Assembly: GCF_022374875.2 (NCBI RefSeq)
Contig: NZ_CP092427.2
Location: 310,001 to 374,000, forward strand
Length of the DNA stretch: 64,000 bases
Direction: 5' to 3'
From: Mycolicibacterium rufum
GTDB taxonomy: Bacteria > Actinomycetota > Actinomycetes > Mycobacteriales > Mycobacteriaceae
Of the stretch, positions 41,707-52,003 are shown one piece after another. Within the stretch, counting starts at the first letter, position 1; each line of letters starts with the position of its first letter. Made by a program: the position numbers and the translations under genes. The notes below the pieces were generated by a model that made no database searches, was not told the origin of the DNA, and saw nothing but the letters and a program-made list of their open reading frames with translations.

Positions 41707-42231
41707 TCAGCTGATCCAGTGCTCCACCTTGGCGTTGCCGTCCCAGTGCCGCAGCCCGGTCACGAGGCCCTCGAGGTCACGGCCGACGTCCGGCACGGCC
41801 ATCGCGACCGGCAACTGATCGGGACCGACCCGCCGCGCCAAGGTGACGTGCGGTGTCCACCGTCCCGGATCAGCATGCGGGAGAGGGCCTTTCGGCATGT
41901 GCGGCACGCACACCCGATGCACGTCGGCGTGCAGCGCCAGCAGCTCCGACGAGGGCACCACCAGCCGGACGAGCGTGACGGTGCGACGGCCGCCGAAGAG
42001 CATCGGCGCGCCGATCACGCACGGCAGCGGCAGGTGCTCGAGCATCGGGTGCAGCGCCGCGTCGACCGCATCGTCGAGCTGCTCGGCGACGGTCAGCGTC
42101 ACGTGCGGCCGGTTGCTCGGGGCGGTGTGGCCGGCCTGGCTCGGCACGCCGGCGGCGGCCAGGGCGTCCCACAGTCCGCGGATCGCCGCCTCGGTGGCGG
42201 CGTCGAACAGCACCTCGACCGAATGCGCCAC
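41707..42231 (-). CDS. 2H-phosphoesterase (2'-5' RNA ligase-like) protein
   Basis: A 174-residue protein of the 2H superfamily, whose members act on cyclic phosphates or 2'-5' linkages. The two HxT motifs are NRPHVTLTVAEQL (about 41-53) and WTPHVTLARRV (about 125-135), about 85 residues apart as expected. The substrate is unknown; the gene sits at the same place, after bioD, in other mycobacteria. The GTG start shares a base with the bioD stop (TAGTG). A longer open frame runs over bioD and is ignored. Confidence 0.85.
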   Translation of the reverse strand: MAHSVEVLFDAATEAAIRGLWDALAAAGVPSQAGHTAPSNRPHVTLTVAEQLDDAVDAALHPMLEHLPLPCVIGAPMLFGGRRTVTLVRLVVPSSELLALHADVHRVCVPHMPKGPLPHADPGRWTPHVTLARRVGPDQLPVAMAVPDVGRDLEGLVTGLRHWDGNAKVEHWIS

Positions 42232-42908
42232 TAGCGCAGGGCCGCCAGCCAGTCCGGGTCGAACGCCGTCGCACTGATCTGGGCGAAGTCCGTCGCACCC
42301 AGTGTGCCCAGCCCGGCGGGCAGCGCCGCGCGCACCGGCGCCAACCGCGCCAGCGCGTCCCTGTTGTCGATCTCCGCGGCGCCCGGCTGCGCCGGCCATG
42401 CGCCGATCACCAGGCCGGCACACGGAATGTGCTGCGCGGCAAGCGCTTCGAGCGTCAGCGCGGTGTGGTTGAGCGTGCCGAGACCGGCCGCGACCACGAT
42501 CAGCACCGGCGCGTCGAGGTCGGCGGCGAGGTCCCGCAGCGTCACACCGCCGTCGGCCAGTTCGACGAGCAGCCCCCCGGCCCCCTCGACCAACGTCAGC
42601 CGCCCGGGGGCGTCGGCCCGGCCGACCAGGTCGATCAGCTCCGCCCGGGTGGGCAGCGCGGCACCCGCCCGCTGGGCGGCGGCCAACGGGGCCAGCGGCT
42701 CCGGGTAGCGCCAGCCCGGATACAACGCGGCGACGCCGGCCAGCCGACCGATCTCGGCGAGATCGTCGTCGCCGTCGATGGTGCCGGTCTGCACGGGTTT
42801 GCACACCGCGACGTCGCGGCCGGCGAGCCGGGCCTGACAGGCCAGCGCCGCGGTGGCGACCGTCTTGCCGATGCCCGTCCCCGTTCCGGTGACGACGAGG
42901 ACGGTCAT
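42231..42908 (-). CDS. bioD: Dethiobiotin synthetase
   Basis: A 225-residue ATP-dependent carboxylase closing the ureido ring of DAPA. The P-loop is [18 protein letters not shown] (about 5-22); CKPVQTG holds the catalytic Lys, and [12 protein letters not shown] (about 106-117) is conserved. ATG overlapping the bioF stop (ATGA). Part of the bioFD unit downstream of a BioQ box. Confidence 0.95.
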   Translation of the reverse strand: MTVLVVTGTGTGIGKTVATAALACQARLAGRDVAVCKPVQTGTIDGDDDLAEIGRLAGVAALYPGWRYPEPLAPLAAAQRAGAALPTRAELIDLVGRADAPGRLTLVEGAGGLLVELADGGVTLRDLAADLDAPVLIVVAAGLGTLNHTALTLEALAAQHIPCAGLVIGAWPAQPGAAEIDNRDALARLAPVRAALPAGLGTLGATDFAQISATAFDPDWLAALR

Positions 42909-44047
42909 CGGGCGGCCAGCACGTCGGTCAGCACGTCGCGCGCCAGCGCCATCTCCTCGTCGGACAGCGACGCCCTCGCCGTCAGCCGCAGCCGGGAGGT
43001 GCCGGCGGGCACGGTCGGAGGACGGAAACACCCGACCCGCACGCCGCGCTGCGCGCACGCCGCCGCGGCGGCCAGCGCGACCTCCGGCTCGCCCAGGATC
43101 ACCGACACCACCGCCGACGCGGGCACCTCGGCGACGTCGCAGAGGGCGGCCAGCGTCGCGGCGTGGTCGAGCACCCGCTGTGCTCGCCAGGGCTCGTCGA
43201 CGAGTACCGCCAGGGCGGCGCGGGCAGCGCCGACGGCGGCAGGCGCGAGGCCGGTGTCGAAGATGAACGGCCGCGCCGCGTCGATGAGATGGTCACGCAC
43301 CGCCGCGGGCCCCAGCACGACACCGCCCTGGCTCCCCAGCGCCTTGGACAGCGTCGTCGTCATCACCACGTCGGGCGCGCCGGCCAGCCCGACCTCGTGC
43401 AGCAGGCCCCGGCCCCCGGCGCCGCGCACGCCCAACCCGTGGGCCTCGTCGACGATCAGCAGCGCACCGTGCCTGCGGCAGGCGTCGTGCAGCGCCCGCA
43501 GCGGCGCCAGCACCCCGTCGGCGGAGAACACCGAGTCGGTGACCACCACGGCGCGCTCCTCGGTGCGCGCGGCCAGCGCGGCCTCCACGGCGGCGACGTC
43601 GGCGTGCGGCGTCACCACGACGCGGGCGCGCGACAGCCGGCAGGCGTCGACCAGGGAGGCATGGGTCAGCGCATCGGAGACCAGCAGCGATCCGGGCCCC
43701 GACAGCGCGACGACCGCGCCCAGATTGGCCGTGTAGCCCGACGAGAACACCAGCGCCGACGCCGCCCCGACGAACGCGGCCAGCTCCTGCTCGAACGCTT
43801 CGTGCAGTTCGGTGTTACCGGTGACCAGCCGTGAGCCCGTCGATCCGGCGCCCCAGGTGCGCAGCGCCTCGACGCCGCCGTCGAGCACCCGCGGATGCTG
43901 TGCGAGGCCCAGATAGTCGTTGGAGGCGAGGTCGAGTTCCGCGCCGACCGGCGGACGGGTGCGCAGCGATCGTCGCAACCCGGCGGTGCGCCGCTGCGCC
44001 GCGATGTCGTCGAGCCACGCCAGCGGCGACAGACCGATGCGCGTCAC
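42905..44047 (-). CDS. bioF: 8-amino-7-oxononanoate synthase
   Basis: A 380-residue PLP enzyme condensing pimeloyl-thioester with alanine. Visible motifs are [15 protein letters not shown] (about 38-52), [13 protein letters not shown] (about 66-78), [16 protein letters not shown] and [11 protein letters not shown] (about 230-240, PLP lysine). The GTG at 44047 ([12 protein letters not shown]) has GAGGAG 5 nt upstream; a GTG at 44053 would overlap that site, so it was not chosen. A BioQ box lies 27 nt upstream, separating control of bioFD from bioA. Confidence 0.94.
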   Translation of the reverse strand: MTRIGLSPLAWLDDIAAQRRTAGLRRSLRTRPPVGAELDLASNDYLGLAQHPRVLDGGVEALRTWGAGSTGSRLVTGNTELHEAFEQELAAFVGAASALVFSSGYTANLGAVVALSGPGSLLVSDALTHASLVDACRLSRARVVVTPHADVAAVEAALAARTEERAVVVTDSVFSADGVLAPLRALHDACRRHGALLIVDEAHGLGVRGAGGRGLLHEVGLAGAPDVVMTTTLSKALGSQGGVVLGPAAVRDHLIDAARPFIFDTGLAPAAVGAARAALAVLVDEPWRAQRVLDHAATLAALCDVAEVPASAVVSVILGEPEVALAAAAACAQRGVRVGCFRPPTVPAGTSRLRLTARASLSDEEMALARDVLTDVLAAR

Positions 44048-44073
44048 CGGCACTCCTCACTCGAACGGGGACT

Positions 44074-44086
44074 TGAACACCGTTCA
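44074..44086. promoter_or_regulatory. BioQ box upstream of bioF, overlapping the bioA stop codon
   Basis: TGAAC-ACC-GTTCA with a GGTTAG flank, the same box as at 40185-40197. On the minus strand the bioA stop TGA (44086-44084) is the first three bases of the box. No such box was seen upstream of bioA itself. Confidence 0.85.
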
Positions 44087-45385
44087 GGTTAGTGCACGCG
44101 CGACCTCGGTCATCGCCGAGGTGATCCGGCCGATCTCCTCCCGGGTGCAGATATAGGGCGGCATCACGTAGATCAGATTGCGGAAGGGGCGCAGCCACAC
44201 TCCGTGTTCGATCGCCGCGGGCGTCGCGATCCGCAGGTCGACGTCGCGGTCGAGTTCGAGGACCCCGACGGCACCGAGGACCCGCACGTCGACGACGTTG
44301 GCCAGGTCCGCCGCCGGCGCGAGACCGGTGCGCAACCCCTGCTCGATCCCCTGCACCTGCGCGCGCCAGTCACCGGCGAGCAGCAGTTCCACCGAGGCGA
44401 CGCCCACCGCACAGGCCAGCGCGTTGGCCATGAACGTCGGCCCGTGCATCAGCGCCCCGGGCGGATGGGCGCTGATGCTCTCGGCGATGTCGCGCGTGCA
44501 CAGCGTCGCGGCCAGCGTGAGGTAGCCGCCGGTCAGCGCCTTGCCCACGCACATGATGTCGGGGCTCACCCCGGCGTGATCGGCGGCGAAGAGCGCACCG
44601 GTGCGCCCGAAGCCGGTCGCGATCTCGTCGAAGATCAGCAGCACGTGGTGCTCGTCGCAGATCCGCCGCAGGTCGGCCAGGTAACGCGGGTCGTGGAACC
44701 GCATCCCGCCCGCGCCCTGCACCACGGGTTCGACGATCACCGCCGCCAGCTCGTCGGCGTGCCGGGCCAGCTGCTCGGCGAACGCCGCGCTGTAGGCGGA
44801 GTCGTACACCGAGGGCACCGCGGGCGCGAACACCTGATCGGCGATCAGCGAGTGCGCCCCGGTCCACAGTGCGTGCATGCCGCCGTCGGGATCGCAGACG
44901 CTCATCGGGGTGAAGGTGTCGCCGTGATAGCCGCCGCGCCAGGTCATCAGCCTGCTCTTGCCGACGTGACCGCTGCTGCGCCAGTACTGCAGCGCCATCT
45001 TGATGGCGACCTCCACCGACACCGACCCGGAGTCACTGAAGAACACCGTCTCCAGCCCCGCGGGCGTCACCTCCACCAGCAGCTGCGCCAGCCGCGCGGC
45101 GGGCTCGTGGGTCAGCCCGCCGAACATCACGTGGTTCATCGTCGCCAGCTGGCGGGTGATCGCCGCGTCCAGCGCGGGATGACCGTGGCCGTGCACAGCG
45201 GTCCACCACGACGCCATGGCGTCGAGGACCTCGACGGTGCGGCCCTCGTGCGACAGGGTCAGCCAGGCGCCGCGGGCACCGACGGCGACCACCGGGGCCA
45301 GCGCGCCGGGCCCCATCGGACTGTACGGATGCCAGATGTGAGCGGCGTCGATGGCGCTGATCTCGATGGGCGTCAACGCAGGCAC
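44084..45385 (-). CDS. bioA: Adenosylmethionine-8-amino-7-oxononanoate aminotransferase
   Basis: A 433-residue class III PLP aminotransferase making DAPA with SAM as amino donor. The N-terminus HIWHPYSPM (about 16-24) is specific to Bio[39 protein letters not shown] (PLP Asp) and [13 protein letters not shown] (PLP Lys) follow. GTG start at 45385, divergent from the acyltransferase gene with 23 nt between. Confidence 0.96.
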   Translation of the reverse strand: MPALTPIEISAIDAAHIWHPYSPMGPGALAPVVAVGARGAWLTLSHEGRTVEVLDAMASWWTAVHGHGHPALDAAITRQLATMNHVMFGGLTHEPAARLAQLLVEVTPAGLETVFFSDSGSVSVEVAIKMALQYWRSSGHVGKSRLMTWRGGYHGDTFTPMSVCDPDGGMHALWTGAHSLIADQVFAPAVPSVYDSAYSAAFAEQLARHADELAAVIVEPVVQGAGGMRFHDPRYLADLRRICDEHHVLLIFDEIATGFGRTGALFAADHAGVSPDIMCVGKALTGGYLTLAATLCTRDIAESISAHPPGALMHGPTFMANALACAVGVASVELLLAGDWRAQVQGIEQGLRTGLAPAADLANVVDVRVLGAVGVLELDRDVDLRIATPAAIEHGVWLRPFRNLIYVMPPYICTREEIGRITSAMTEVARALT

Positions 45386-45408
45386 CTTCGGTAGATTAGC
45401 CGTCGATC

Positions 45409-47577
45409 ATGATGACCCTCGCTCCCGCCCGGCCGGCCGGCACGCCACCGGGGACACCGATGGGAACGCGGACCGCCGGCTTCTACCGCCACGATCTCGA
45501 CGGGCTGCGCGGCATCGCGATCGCGCTGGTGGCGGTCTTCCACGTGTGGTTCGGGCGGGTCTCGGGCGGCGTCGACGTGTTCCTGGTGCTGTCCGGTTTC
45601 TTCTTCGGCGGCCGACTGCTGCGGGGCGTGCTCACCCCTGGCGCGTTCCCACGCCCGGTGCCCGAGATCACCCGGCTGATCCGTCGGCTGCTGCCCGCGC
45701 TGGTGGTCGTGCTGGCCGCGTCGGCGGTGCTGACGATCCTGATCCAGCCCGAGACCCGCTGGGAGACCTTCGCTGACCAGAGCCTGGCCAGCCTCGGTTA
45801 CTACCAGAACTGGGAACTGGCCACCACGGCGTCGAACTACCTGCGCGCGGGGGAGGCGGTCAGCCCGCTGCAACACATCTGGTCGATGTCGGTGCAGGGG
45901 CAGTTCTACATCGCGTTCCTGGCGTTGATCCTGGGTGCGGCGCTGCTGTTCCGGCGGATCTTCGGCAGGCACATGCGCACCGCGTTCGTGGTGCTGCTCA
46001 CCGCGCTCACCGTCGCCTCGTTCGTCTACGCGATCATCGCGCACGACACCGATCAGGCCACCGCCTACTACAACAGCTTCGCCCGCGCCTGGGAGCTCAT
46101 GCTGGGCGCCCTGATCGGGGCGGTCGTCCCCTCGCTGCGATGCCCGATGTGGCTGCGCACGCTCGCGGCGCTCGTCGGCCTCGGTGCCATCCTGTCGTGC
46201 GGGGCACTCATCGACGGCGTCCGCGAGTTCCCCGGACCGTGGGCGCTGGTGCCCGTCGGCGCCACGGTGCTGTTCATCCTCTCGGCGGCCAACCGGCACG
46301 CCGACCCACACACCGGCGGCCGGATCCCCGCCCCGAACCGGCTGCTCGCCACCGCGCCGTTCGTGTCGCTCGGCGCAATGGCCTACTCGCTGTACCTGTG
46401 GCACTGGCCGCTGCTGATCTTCTACCTCGCCTACACCGGCCGCTCCGCGGTGAACGCCGTCGAGGGCGCGGCCGTCCTGCTGGTGTCCGGTCTGCTGGCC
46501 TGGCTGACCACCCGCTACGTCGAGGAGCCCCTGCGCGCGGGGCGCCGGCCGGCGACCAGGCCCACGGTGAAGGCGCCGTCGGTGCCGCTGCGCACCCGGC
46601 TGCGCCGCCCGACGATCGTGCTGGGCTCCACCGTGGCGCTGCTGGGCGTCGCGCTGACGGCCACCTCGTTCACGTGGCGCGAACACGTGACCGTGCTGCG
46701 AGCCAACGGCAAGGAGCTCGCGGAGCTCTCGGCGCGCGACTATCCCGGGGCGCGGGCACTGCTGAACAACGCCCGCGTGCCGAAACTGCCGATGCGACCG
46801 ACCGCGCTCGAGGCCAAGAACGACATCCCGCAGTCCACGCTCGACGGCTGCATCAGCGACTTCGACAACGTGGGCGTCATCAACTGCACCTACGGCGACA
46901 AGGCCGCCACCCGCACCATCGCGCTGGCCGGTGGCTCACACGCCGAGCACTGGATCACCGCGCTGGATCTGCTCGGGCGGATGCACCACTTCAAGGTCGT
47001 CACGTACCTCAAGATGGGCTGCCCGCTGACCACCGAGGAAGTCCCGCTGGTGATGGGCAACAACGATCCCTACCCCAAGTGCCATCAGTGGAACCAGCGG
47101 GTGATGACCAAGCTCCTCGCCGACAAGCCGAACTTCGTGTTCACCACCTCCACCCGGCCGTGGAACATCAAAGCCGGCGACGTGATGCCGTCCAGCTATC
47201 TGGGCATCTGGAAAATGCTGTCGGACAACAGGATTCCGATCCTCGCCATGCGCGACACTCCGTGGATGGTGCGCGACGGCGAACCGTTCTTCCCCTCGGA
47301 CTGCCTGGCCGACGGAGGTGACGCCATCTCGTGCGGAATCCCCCGATCCGAAGTACTGTCGGATCACAACCCGACGCTGGACTACGTCGCCCAGTTCCCG
47401 CTGCTCAAGCCGCTCGACATGAGCGACGCGGTGTGTCGTCCGGACTACTGCCGAGCCGTGGAGGGGAACGTGCTGATCTATCACGACGCTCACCACATCT
47501 CGTCGACCTACATGCGCACCATGACCGGTGAACTGGGCCGCCAACTCGGCCCCGCCACCGGGTGGTGGCCGGTCTGA
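45409..47577 (+). CDS. OafA-type membrane acyltransferase with C-terminal SGNH domain
   Basis: A 722-residue protein. The N-terminal acyltransferase-3 domain (about 20-380) has RHDLDGLRGIAIALVAVFHVW and about ten hydrophobic segments. The C-terminal ~300 residues are exposed and SGNH-like: IALAGGSHAEHWITAL (about 505-520) and the DxxH pair in IYHDAHHIS (near 695). Such proteins O-acylate cell-surface glycans; the acceptor is unknown. The start is ATGATG at 45409/45412, with TAGATT at 45392-45397 as a possible -10. The stop shares a base with the treX start (TGATG), so it probably belongs to the trehalose operon. Confidence 0.9.
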   Translation: MMTLAPARPAGTPPGTPMGTRTAGFYRHDLDGLRGIAIALVAVFHVWFGRVSGGVDVFLVLSGFFFGGRLLRGVLTPGAFPRPVPEITRLIRRLLPALVVVLAASAVLTILIQPETRWETFADQSLASLGYYQNWELATTASNYLRAGEAVSPLQHIWSMSVQGQFYIAFLALILGAALLFRRIFGRHMRTAFVVLLTALTVASFVYAIIAHDTDQATAYYNSFARAWELMLGALIGAVVPSLRCPMWLRTLAALVGLGAILSCGALIDGVREFPGPWALVPVGATVLFILSAANRHADPHTGGRIPAPNRLLATAPFVSLGAMAYSLYLWHWPLLIFYLAYTGRSAVNAVEGAAVLLVSGLLAWLTTRYVEEPLRAGRRPATRPTVKAPSVPLRTRLRRPTIVLGSTVALLGVALTATSFTWREHVTVLRANGKELAELSARDYPGARALLNNARVPKLPMRPTALEAKNDIPQSTLDGCISDFDNVGVINCTYGDKAATRTIALAGGSHAEHWITALDLLGRMHHFKVVTYLKMGCPLTTEEVPLVMGNNDPYPKCHQWNQRVMTKLLADKPNFVFTTSTRPWNIKAGDVMPSSYLGIWKMLSDNRIPILAMRDTPWMVRDGEPFFPSDCLADGGDAISCGIPRSEVLSDHNPTLDYVAQFPLLKPLDMSDAVCRPDYCRAVEGNVLIYHDAHHISSTYMRTMTGELGRQLGPATGWWPV

Positions 47578-49703
47578 TGCCGACCGTCTGGCCGGGTACG
47601 CCCTATCCGCTGGGCGCCGCCTACGACGGCTCCGGCACCAACTTCTCGCTGTTCTCCGAGGTCGCCGAGCGGGTGGAGCTCTGCCTGATCGGCAAGGACG
47701 GCCGCGAGGAGCGCGTCAACCTCGACGAGGTCGACAGCTACGTATGGCACGCCTACCTGCCGACCGTCACTCCGGGCCAGCGCTACGGCTTCCGCGTGTA
47801 CGGCCCGTGGGATCCGGCCTCGGGGCATCGGTGCGATCCGAGCAAGCTGCTGCTGGACCCGTACGGCAAGTCGTTCCACGGGGATTTCGCGTTCTCCCAG
47901 GCGCTGTACTCCTACGACCTGACAGCCGATGACCTGGCGAGCGGCGGTGAACCGCCACGCATCGACTCCCTGGGCCACACGATGACCAGCGTCGTGATCA
48001 ACCCGTTCTTCCAGTGGGCGTCCGACCGCGCACCGCGCACCCCCTACCACGAGACGATCATCTACGAGGCCCACGTCAAAGGCATGACGCAGTCGCACCC
48101 GGGGATCCCCGAGGAACTGCGAGGCACCTACGCCGGCCTCGGGCACCCCGCGATCATCGACCACCTCAAGTCGCTCAGCGTGACCGCGATCGAGCTGATG
48201 CCGGTGCACCAGTTCATGCACGATCATCGGCTGCTCGACCTGGGGTTGCGAAACTACTGGGGCTACAACACGTTCGGGTTCTTCGCCCCGCACTACCAAT
48301 ACGCCGCCACCCGGTATGCCGGCGGCGCGGTCGCCGAGTTCAAGACGATGGTGCGGGCGTTCCACGAGGCGGGCATCGAGGTCATCCTCGACGTCGTCTA
48401 CAACCACACCGCCGAGGGCAACCACCTCGGACCGACCATCAACTTCCGCGGCATCGACAACGCTGCCTACTACCGGCTTCTCGACGGGGACCCCCGGTAC
48501 TACAAGGACTTCACCGGAACAGGCAACAGCCTCAATGCGCGCCACCCACACACACTGCAGCTGATCATGGATTCGCTGCGCTACTGGGTGCTCGAGATGC
48601 ACGTCGACGGTTTCCGCTTCGACCTGGCCGCCACGCTCGCGCGCGAGTTCTACGACGTGGACCGGCTCTCGGCGTTTTTCGACCTGGTTCAGCAGGATCC
48701 GGTGGTCAGTCAGGTCAAGTTGATCGCCGAGCCGTGGGACATCGGCGAAGGCGGTTACCAGGTCGGTAATTTCCCAGGTTTGTGGACGGAATGGAATGGG
48801 AAGTATCGCGACACTGTGCGTGATTACTGGCGGGGAGAACCCGCAACCCTGGGTGAATTCGCGTCCCGCTTGACCGGGTCGTCCGATCTCTACGAGGCGA
48901 CCGGCCGGCGGCCGAGCGCGAGCATCAACTTCGTCACCTGCCACGACGGCTTCACGCTGGCCGACCTGGTGTCCTACAACGAGAAGCACAACGAGGCCAA
49001 CGGCGAGGACAACCGGGACGGCGAGAGCCACAACCGGTCCTGGAACTGCGGCGTCGAAGGCCCCACCGACGATCCGGACATCCTCGCGCTGCGCGGTCAG
49101 CAGATGCGCAACATCATGGGCACGCTGATGCTCTCGCAAGGCACGCCGATGATCGCCCACGGCGACGAGATCGGCCGCACCCAGCGCGGCAACAACAACG
49201 TCTACTGCCAGGACTCCGAGTTGTCCTGGATGGACTGGTCGCTGTGCGAGACGAACGCCGACCTCCTCGAGTTCACCCGCAAGGTGATCAAATTCCGCAG
49301 AAGCCATCCGGTCTTCAAGCGCAGGCGCTTCTTCGAGGGCAAGCCGATCCGCACCGGGCATCAGGTCCGCGACATCGCCTGGCTGACCCCGGCCGGCAAG
49401 GAGATGGACCTGGAGGACTGGGAGACCGGCCTCGGCCAGTGCGTGGCGGTCTTCCTCAACGGCGACGCGATCCCCGCCCCGAACGAGCGCGGCGAACGGG
49501 TCGTCGACGATTCGTTCCTGCTGTGCTTCAACGCCCACGACGTGCAACAAGATTTCATTGCGCCACAAGGCGATTACGCAAAGGAGTGGGTGGCCGACCT
49601 GGACACCGCCGATCCGACCGGCGCCACCGACGTGACGGTGGCGGCCGGCGAGAAGATCACCCTGGCGCCCCGGTCCCTGCTCGTGCTGCGTAAGACCGCC
49701 TGA
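47577..49703 (+). CDS. treX: Glycogen debranching enzyme TreX
   Basis: A 708-residue GH13 isoamylase that cuts alpha-1,6 branches of glycogen, giving linear chains for TreY. An N-terminal CBM48-like domain (PYPLGAAYDGSGTNFSLFSE) precedes the barrel. Catalytic residues are Asp in VDGFRFDLAAT (about 343-353), Glu in LIAEPWDIG (about 382-390) and Asp in TCHDGFTL (about 460-467). The ATG at 47577 overlaps the preceding stop and gives normal length; an upstream in-frame GTG lies inside the acyltransferase. Confidence 0.95.
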   Translation: MPTVWPGTPYPLGAAYDGSGTNFSLFSEVAERVELCLIGKDGREERVNLDEVDSYVWHAYLPTVTPGQRYGFRVYGPWDPASGHRCDPSKLLLDPYGKSFHGDFAFSQALYSYDLTADDLASGGEPPRIDSLGHTMTSVVINPFFQWASDRAPRTPYHETIIYEAHVKGMTQSHPGIPEELRGTYAGLGHPAIIDHLKSLSVTAIELMPVHQFMHDHRLLDLGLRNYWGYNTFGFFAPHYQYAATRYAGGAVAEFKTMVRAFHEAGIEVILDVVYNHTAEGNHLGPTINFRGIDNAAYYRLLDGDPRYYKDFTGTGNSLNARHPHTLQLIMDSLRYWVLEMHVDGFRFDLAATLAREFYDVDRLSAFFDLVQQDPVVSQVKLIAEPWDIGEGGYQVGNFPGLWTEWNGKYRDTVRDYWRGEPATLGEFASRLTGSSDLYEATGRRPSASINFVTCHDGFTLADLVSYNEKHNEANGEDNRDGESHNRSWNCGVEGPTDDPDILALRGQQMRNIMGTLMLSQGTPMIAHGDEIGRTQRGNNNVYCQDSELSWMDWSLCETNADLLEFTRKVIKFRRSHPVFKRRRFFEGKPIRTGHQVRDIAWLTPAGKEMDLEDWETGLGQCVAVFLNGDAIPAPNERGERVVDDSFLLCFNAHDVQQDFIAPQGDYAKEWVADLDTADPTGATDVTVAAGEKITLAPRSLLVLRKTA

Positions 49704-52003
49704 TGGCCGTCCTGTCGACCTACCGCCTGCAGATGCGCGGCGCCGCCAGCGGTGAGGCCTTCACGTTCGCCGACGCCGAGAAGCTCGTCGACTATCTCGC
49801 CGACCTCGGGGTGTCGCACCTCTATCTGTCCCCGATCCTGACCGCCGCCGAAGGTTCCACCCACGGCTACGACGTCACCGACCCGACCACGATCTCCGCG
49901 GAACTCGGCGGCCCCGAGGGCTTTTCGAGCCTGGTGTCGACGGCGAAGGCGGCCGGGCTGGGTGTCATCGTCGACATCGTGCCCAACCACGTCGGCGTCG
50001 ACGTGCCCCGCCAGAACCCGTGGTGGTGGGATCAGCTCACCCACGGCCGTCAGTCGCCGTACGCCTCGTACTTCGACATCGACTGGACCCTGGATCCCGA
50101 CGGGCGCATCGTGCTGCCCGTGCTCGGGTCCGACGACGACGTCGCCGACCTGGTGGTTGACGGCGACACCCTGCGCCTGGGCGACCTGGTATTTCCGATC
50201 AGTCCCGGCACTGCCGACGACGGCGCCTCGGGGGCACAGGTGCATGACCGGCAGCACTACAAGCTGATCGGCTGGCGCCACGGCATCTGCGGATACCGCC
50301 GGTTCTTCTCGATCACCTCGCTGGCGGGTCTGCGCCAGGAGGACCGGGCGGTTTTCGACGCCACCCACGTCGAGGTGAAACGCTGGTTCGACGAGGGCCT
50401 GGTCGACGGAATCCGGATCGACCACCCCGACGGATTGTCCGACCCCACCGGCTATCTCACCTGGCTGCGCGAGCTGGCGGGCCCGCAGGCGTGGATCGTC
50501 ATCGAGAAGATCCTCGCCGTCCCCGAGCCGCTCGACCCCAGCCTGCCGGTGGCGGGCACCACCGGCTACGACGCACTGCGCGAGGCCGGCGGCGTGTTCG
50601 TCGACCCCACCGGCGAGGAATCCCTGACCGCCCTGATCGAGTCCGCCGGGGTGACCTACTCCGAGATGGCCACCGAAGCCCGCCGGCTCAAGGTGAAGGC
50701 GGCGACCGTCACGCTCGCCAGCGAGCTGGCGCGCATCTGCCGCGCCGTGACCGCCGCCACCGGGCGCGGCCACGATCTGCTCGGCGAGGCGATCGCCGAA
50801 CTGCTCAGCCACATCGGGGTGTACCGCTCCGACTACCTGTCGCTACCGCTGGTGCTCCCCGAGGCGATCTCCGAGACGACGACGGCGCGGCCGGATCTGG
50901 CCGCGCCTCTGGAGCTCCTCGCCGCGGCCCTCACGCCGGGCAGCGAGGTGGGGGTGCGCCTGCAGCAGCTGTGCGGCGCCGCGACCGCGAAGTCGATGGA
51001 GGACTGCCTGTTCTACCGCGACGCGCGGCTGGTCTCGCTCAACGAGGTGGGCGGCGAGCCCGAGTACTTCGGGGTCAGCACCGCGGAGTTCCACACCCGG
51101 GCGCAGGCCCGCGCGGCATTGTGGCCGACGGCGATGACGACGCTGTCCACGCACGACACCAAGCGCGGCGAAGACGTCCGCGCCCGCATCGGCGTGCTGT
51201 CCCAGGTGCCCTCACTCTGGACGGAGATGGTTCAGGGCTGGGAACGCACGACCCCCTCCCCTGATCCGCTGACCGGACTCTTTCTGTGGCAGAACATCTT
51301 CGGCGTCTGGCCCGCGGACGGATCGGTGACCGAAGAGCTGCGCGAGCGCCTACACGCCTACACCGAGAAGGCGATCCGCGAGGCCGCCCTGCACACCACG
51401 TGGAACGACCCGGACAGCGACTTCGAGTCCGCGGTGCACAGCTGGATCGACGCCGTGCTCGACGGGCCGGTCGCCGCGGGTCTGACCGAGCTGGTGGCGC
51501 GGCTCCAGGAGCACGCCCACGTCGACGCACTGGGCCAAAAGTTGATCGCGCTCACCGCGCCCGGCGTGCCGGACGTCTACCAGGGCACCGAACTCTGGGA
51601 GGACAGCCTGGTGGACCCGGACAACCGGCGGGCGGTCGACTACGCCGCCCGGCGGACCGCGCTGACCGAGCTGAGCCACCCGAAGCTGCGCGTCGTGCGG
51701 GAGGCGTTGCGGTTGCGCCGCGAACGCCCGCAGTCGTTCCTGGCCGGCGGGTACCGCCCGGTGCCCGCCGACGGAGCGCACGCCCAGCACGTGCTGGCCT
51801 TCGGTCGTGGCGACGACGTCCTGGTGGCAGTGCGCCGGTGGACGGTGCGGCTCACCGAAACCGATTGGGGGAAAACCACTGTGACGCTTCCGCCAGGGGC
51901 GTGGATCGACCGGCTGTCCGGTCGCACGCACACCGACACGGCCGCGGCCGCGGACCTGTTCGGCGACCTCCCGGTGGCGTTGCTGGTGCGTGGCGATGCC
52001 TGA
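49703..52003 (+). CDS. treY: Maltooligosyl trehalose synthase TreY
   Basis: A 766-residue GH13 enzyme that isomerises the reducing-end glucose of a maltooligosaccharide to an alpha-1,1 linkage. The start STYRLQ and SHLYLSPIL-x-GSTHGYDV (about 36-56) are typical. VDIVPNHVGVDVPRQNPWWWD, DGIRIDHPDGLSDP (nucleophile Asp), WIVIEKILA (acid Glu) and LSTHDTKRGEDVRAR follow. The ATG shares a base with the treX stop (TGATG). The 3' end overlaps treZ by 8 nt. Confidence 0.96.
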   Translation: MAVLSTYRLQMRGAASGEAFTFADAEKLVDYLADLGVSHLYLSPILTAAEGSTHGYDVTDPTTISAELGGPEGFSSLVSTAKAAGLGVIVDIVPNHVGVDVPRQNPWWWDQLTHGRQSPYASYFDIDWTLDPDGRIVLPVLGSDDDVADLVVDGDTLRLGDLVFPISPGTADDGASGAQVHDRQHYKLIGWRHGICGYRRFFSITSLAGLRQEDRAVFDATHVEVKRWFDEGLVDGIRIDHPDGLSDPTGYLTWLRELAGPQAWIVIEKILAVPEPLDPSLPVAGTTGYDALREAGGVFVDPTGEESLTALIESAGVTYSEMATEARRLKVKAATVTLASELARICRAVTAATGRGHDLLGEAIAELLSHIGVYRSDYLSLPLVLPEAISETTTARPDLAAPLELLAAALTPGSEVGVRLQQLCGAATAKSMEDCLFYRDARLVSLNEVGGEPEYFGVSTAEFHTRAQARAALWPTAMTTLSTHDTKRGEDVRARIGVLSQVPSLWTEMVQGWERTTPSPDPLTGLFLWQNIFGVWPADGSVTEELRERLHAYTEKAIREAALHTTWNDPDSDFESAVHSWIDAVLDGPVAAGLTELVARLQEHAHVDALGQKLIALTAPGVPDVYQGTELWEDSLVDPDNRRAVDYAARRTALTELSHPKLRVVREALRLRRERPQSFLAGGYRPVPADGAHAQHVLAFGRGDDVLVAVRRWTVRLTETDWGKTTVTLPPGAWIDRLSGRTHTDTAAAADLFGDLPVALLVRGDA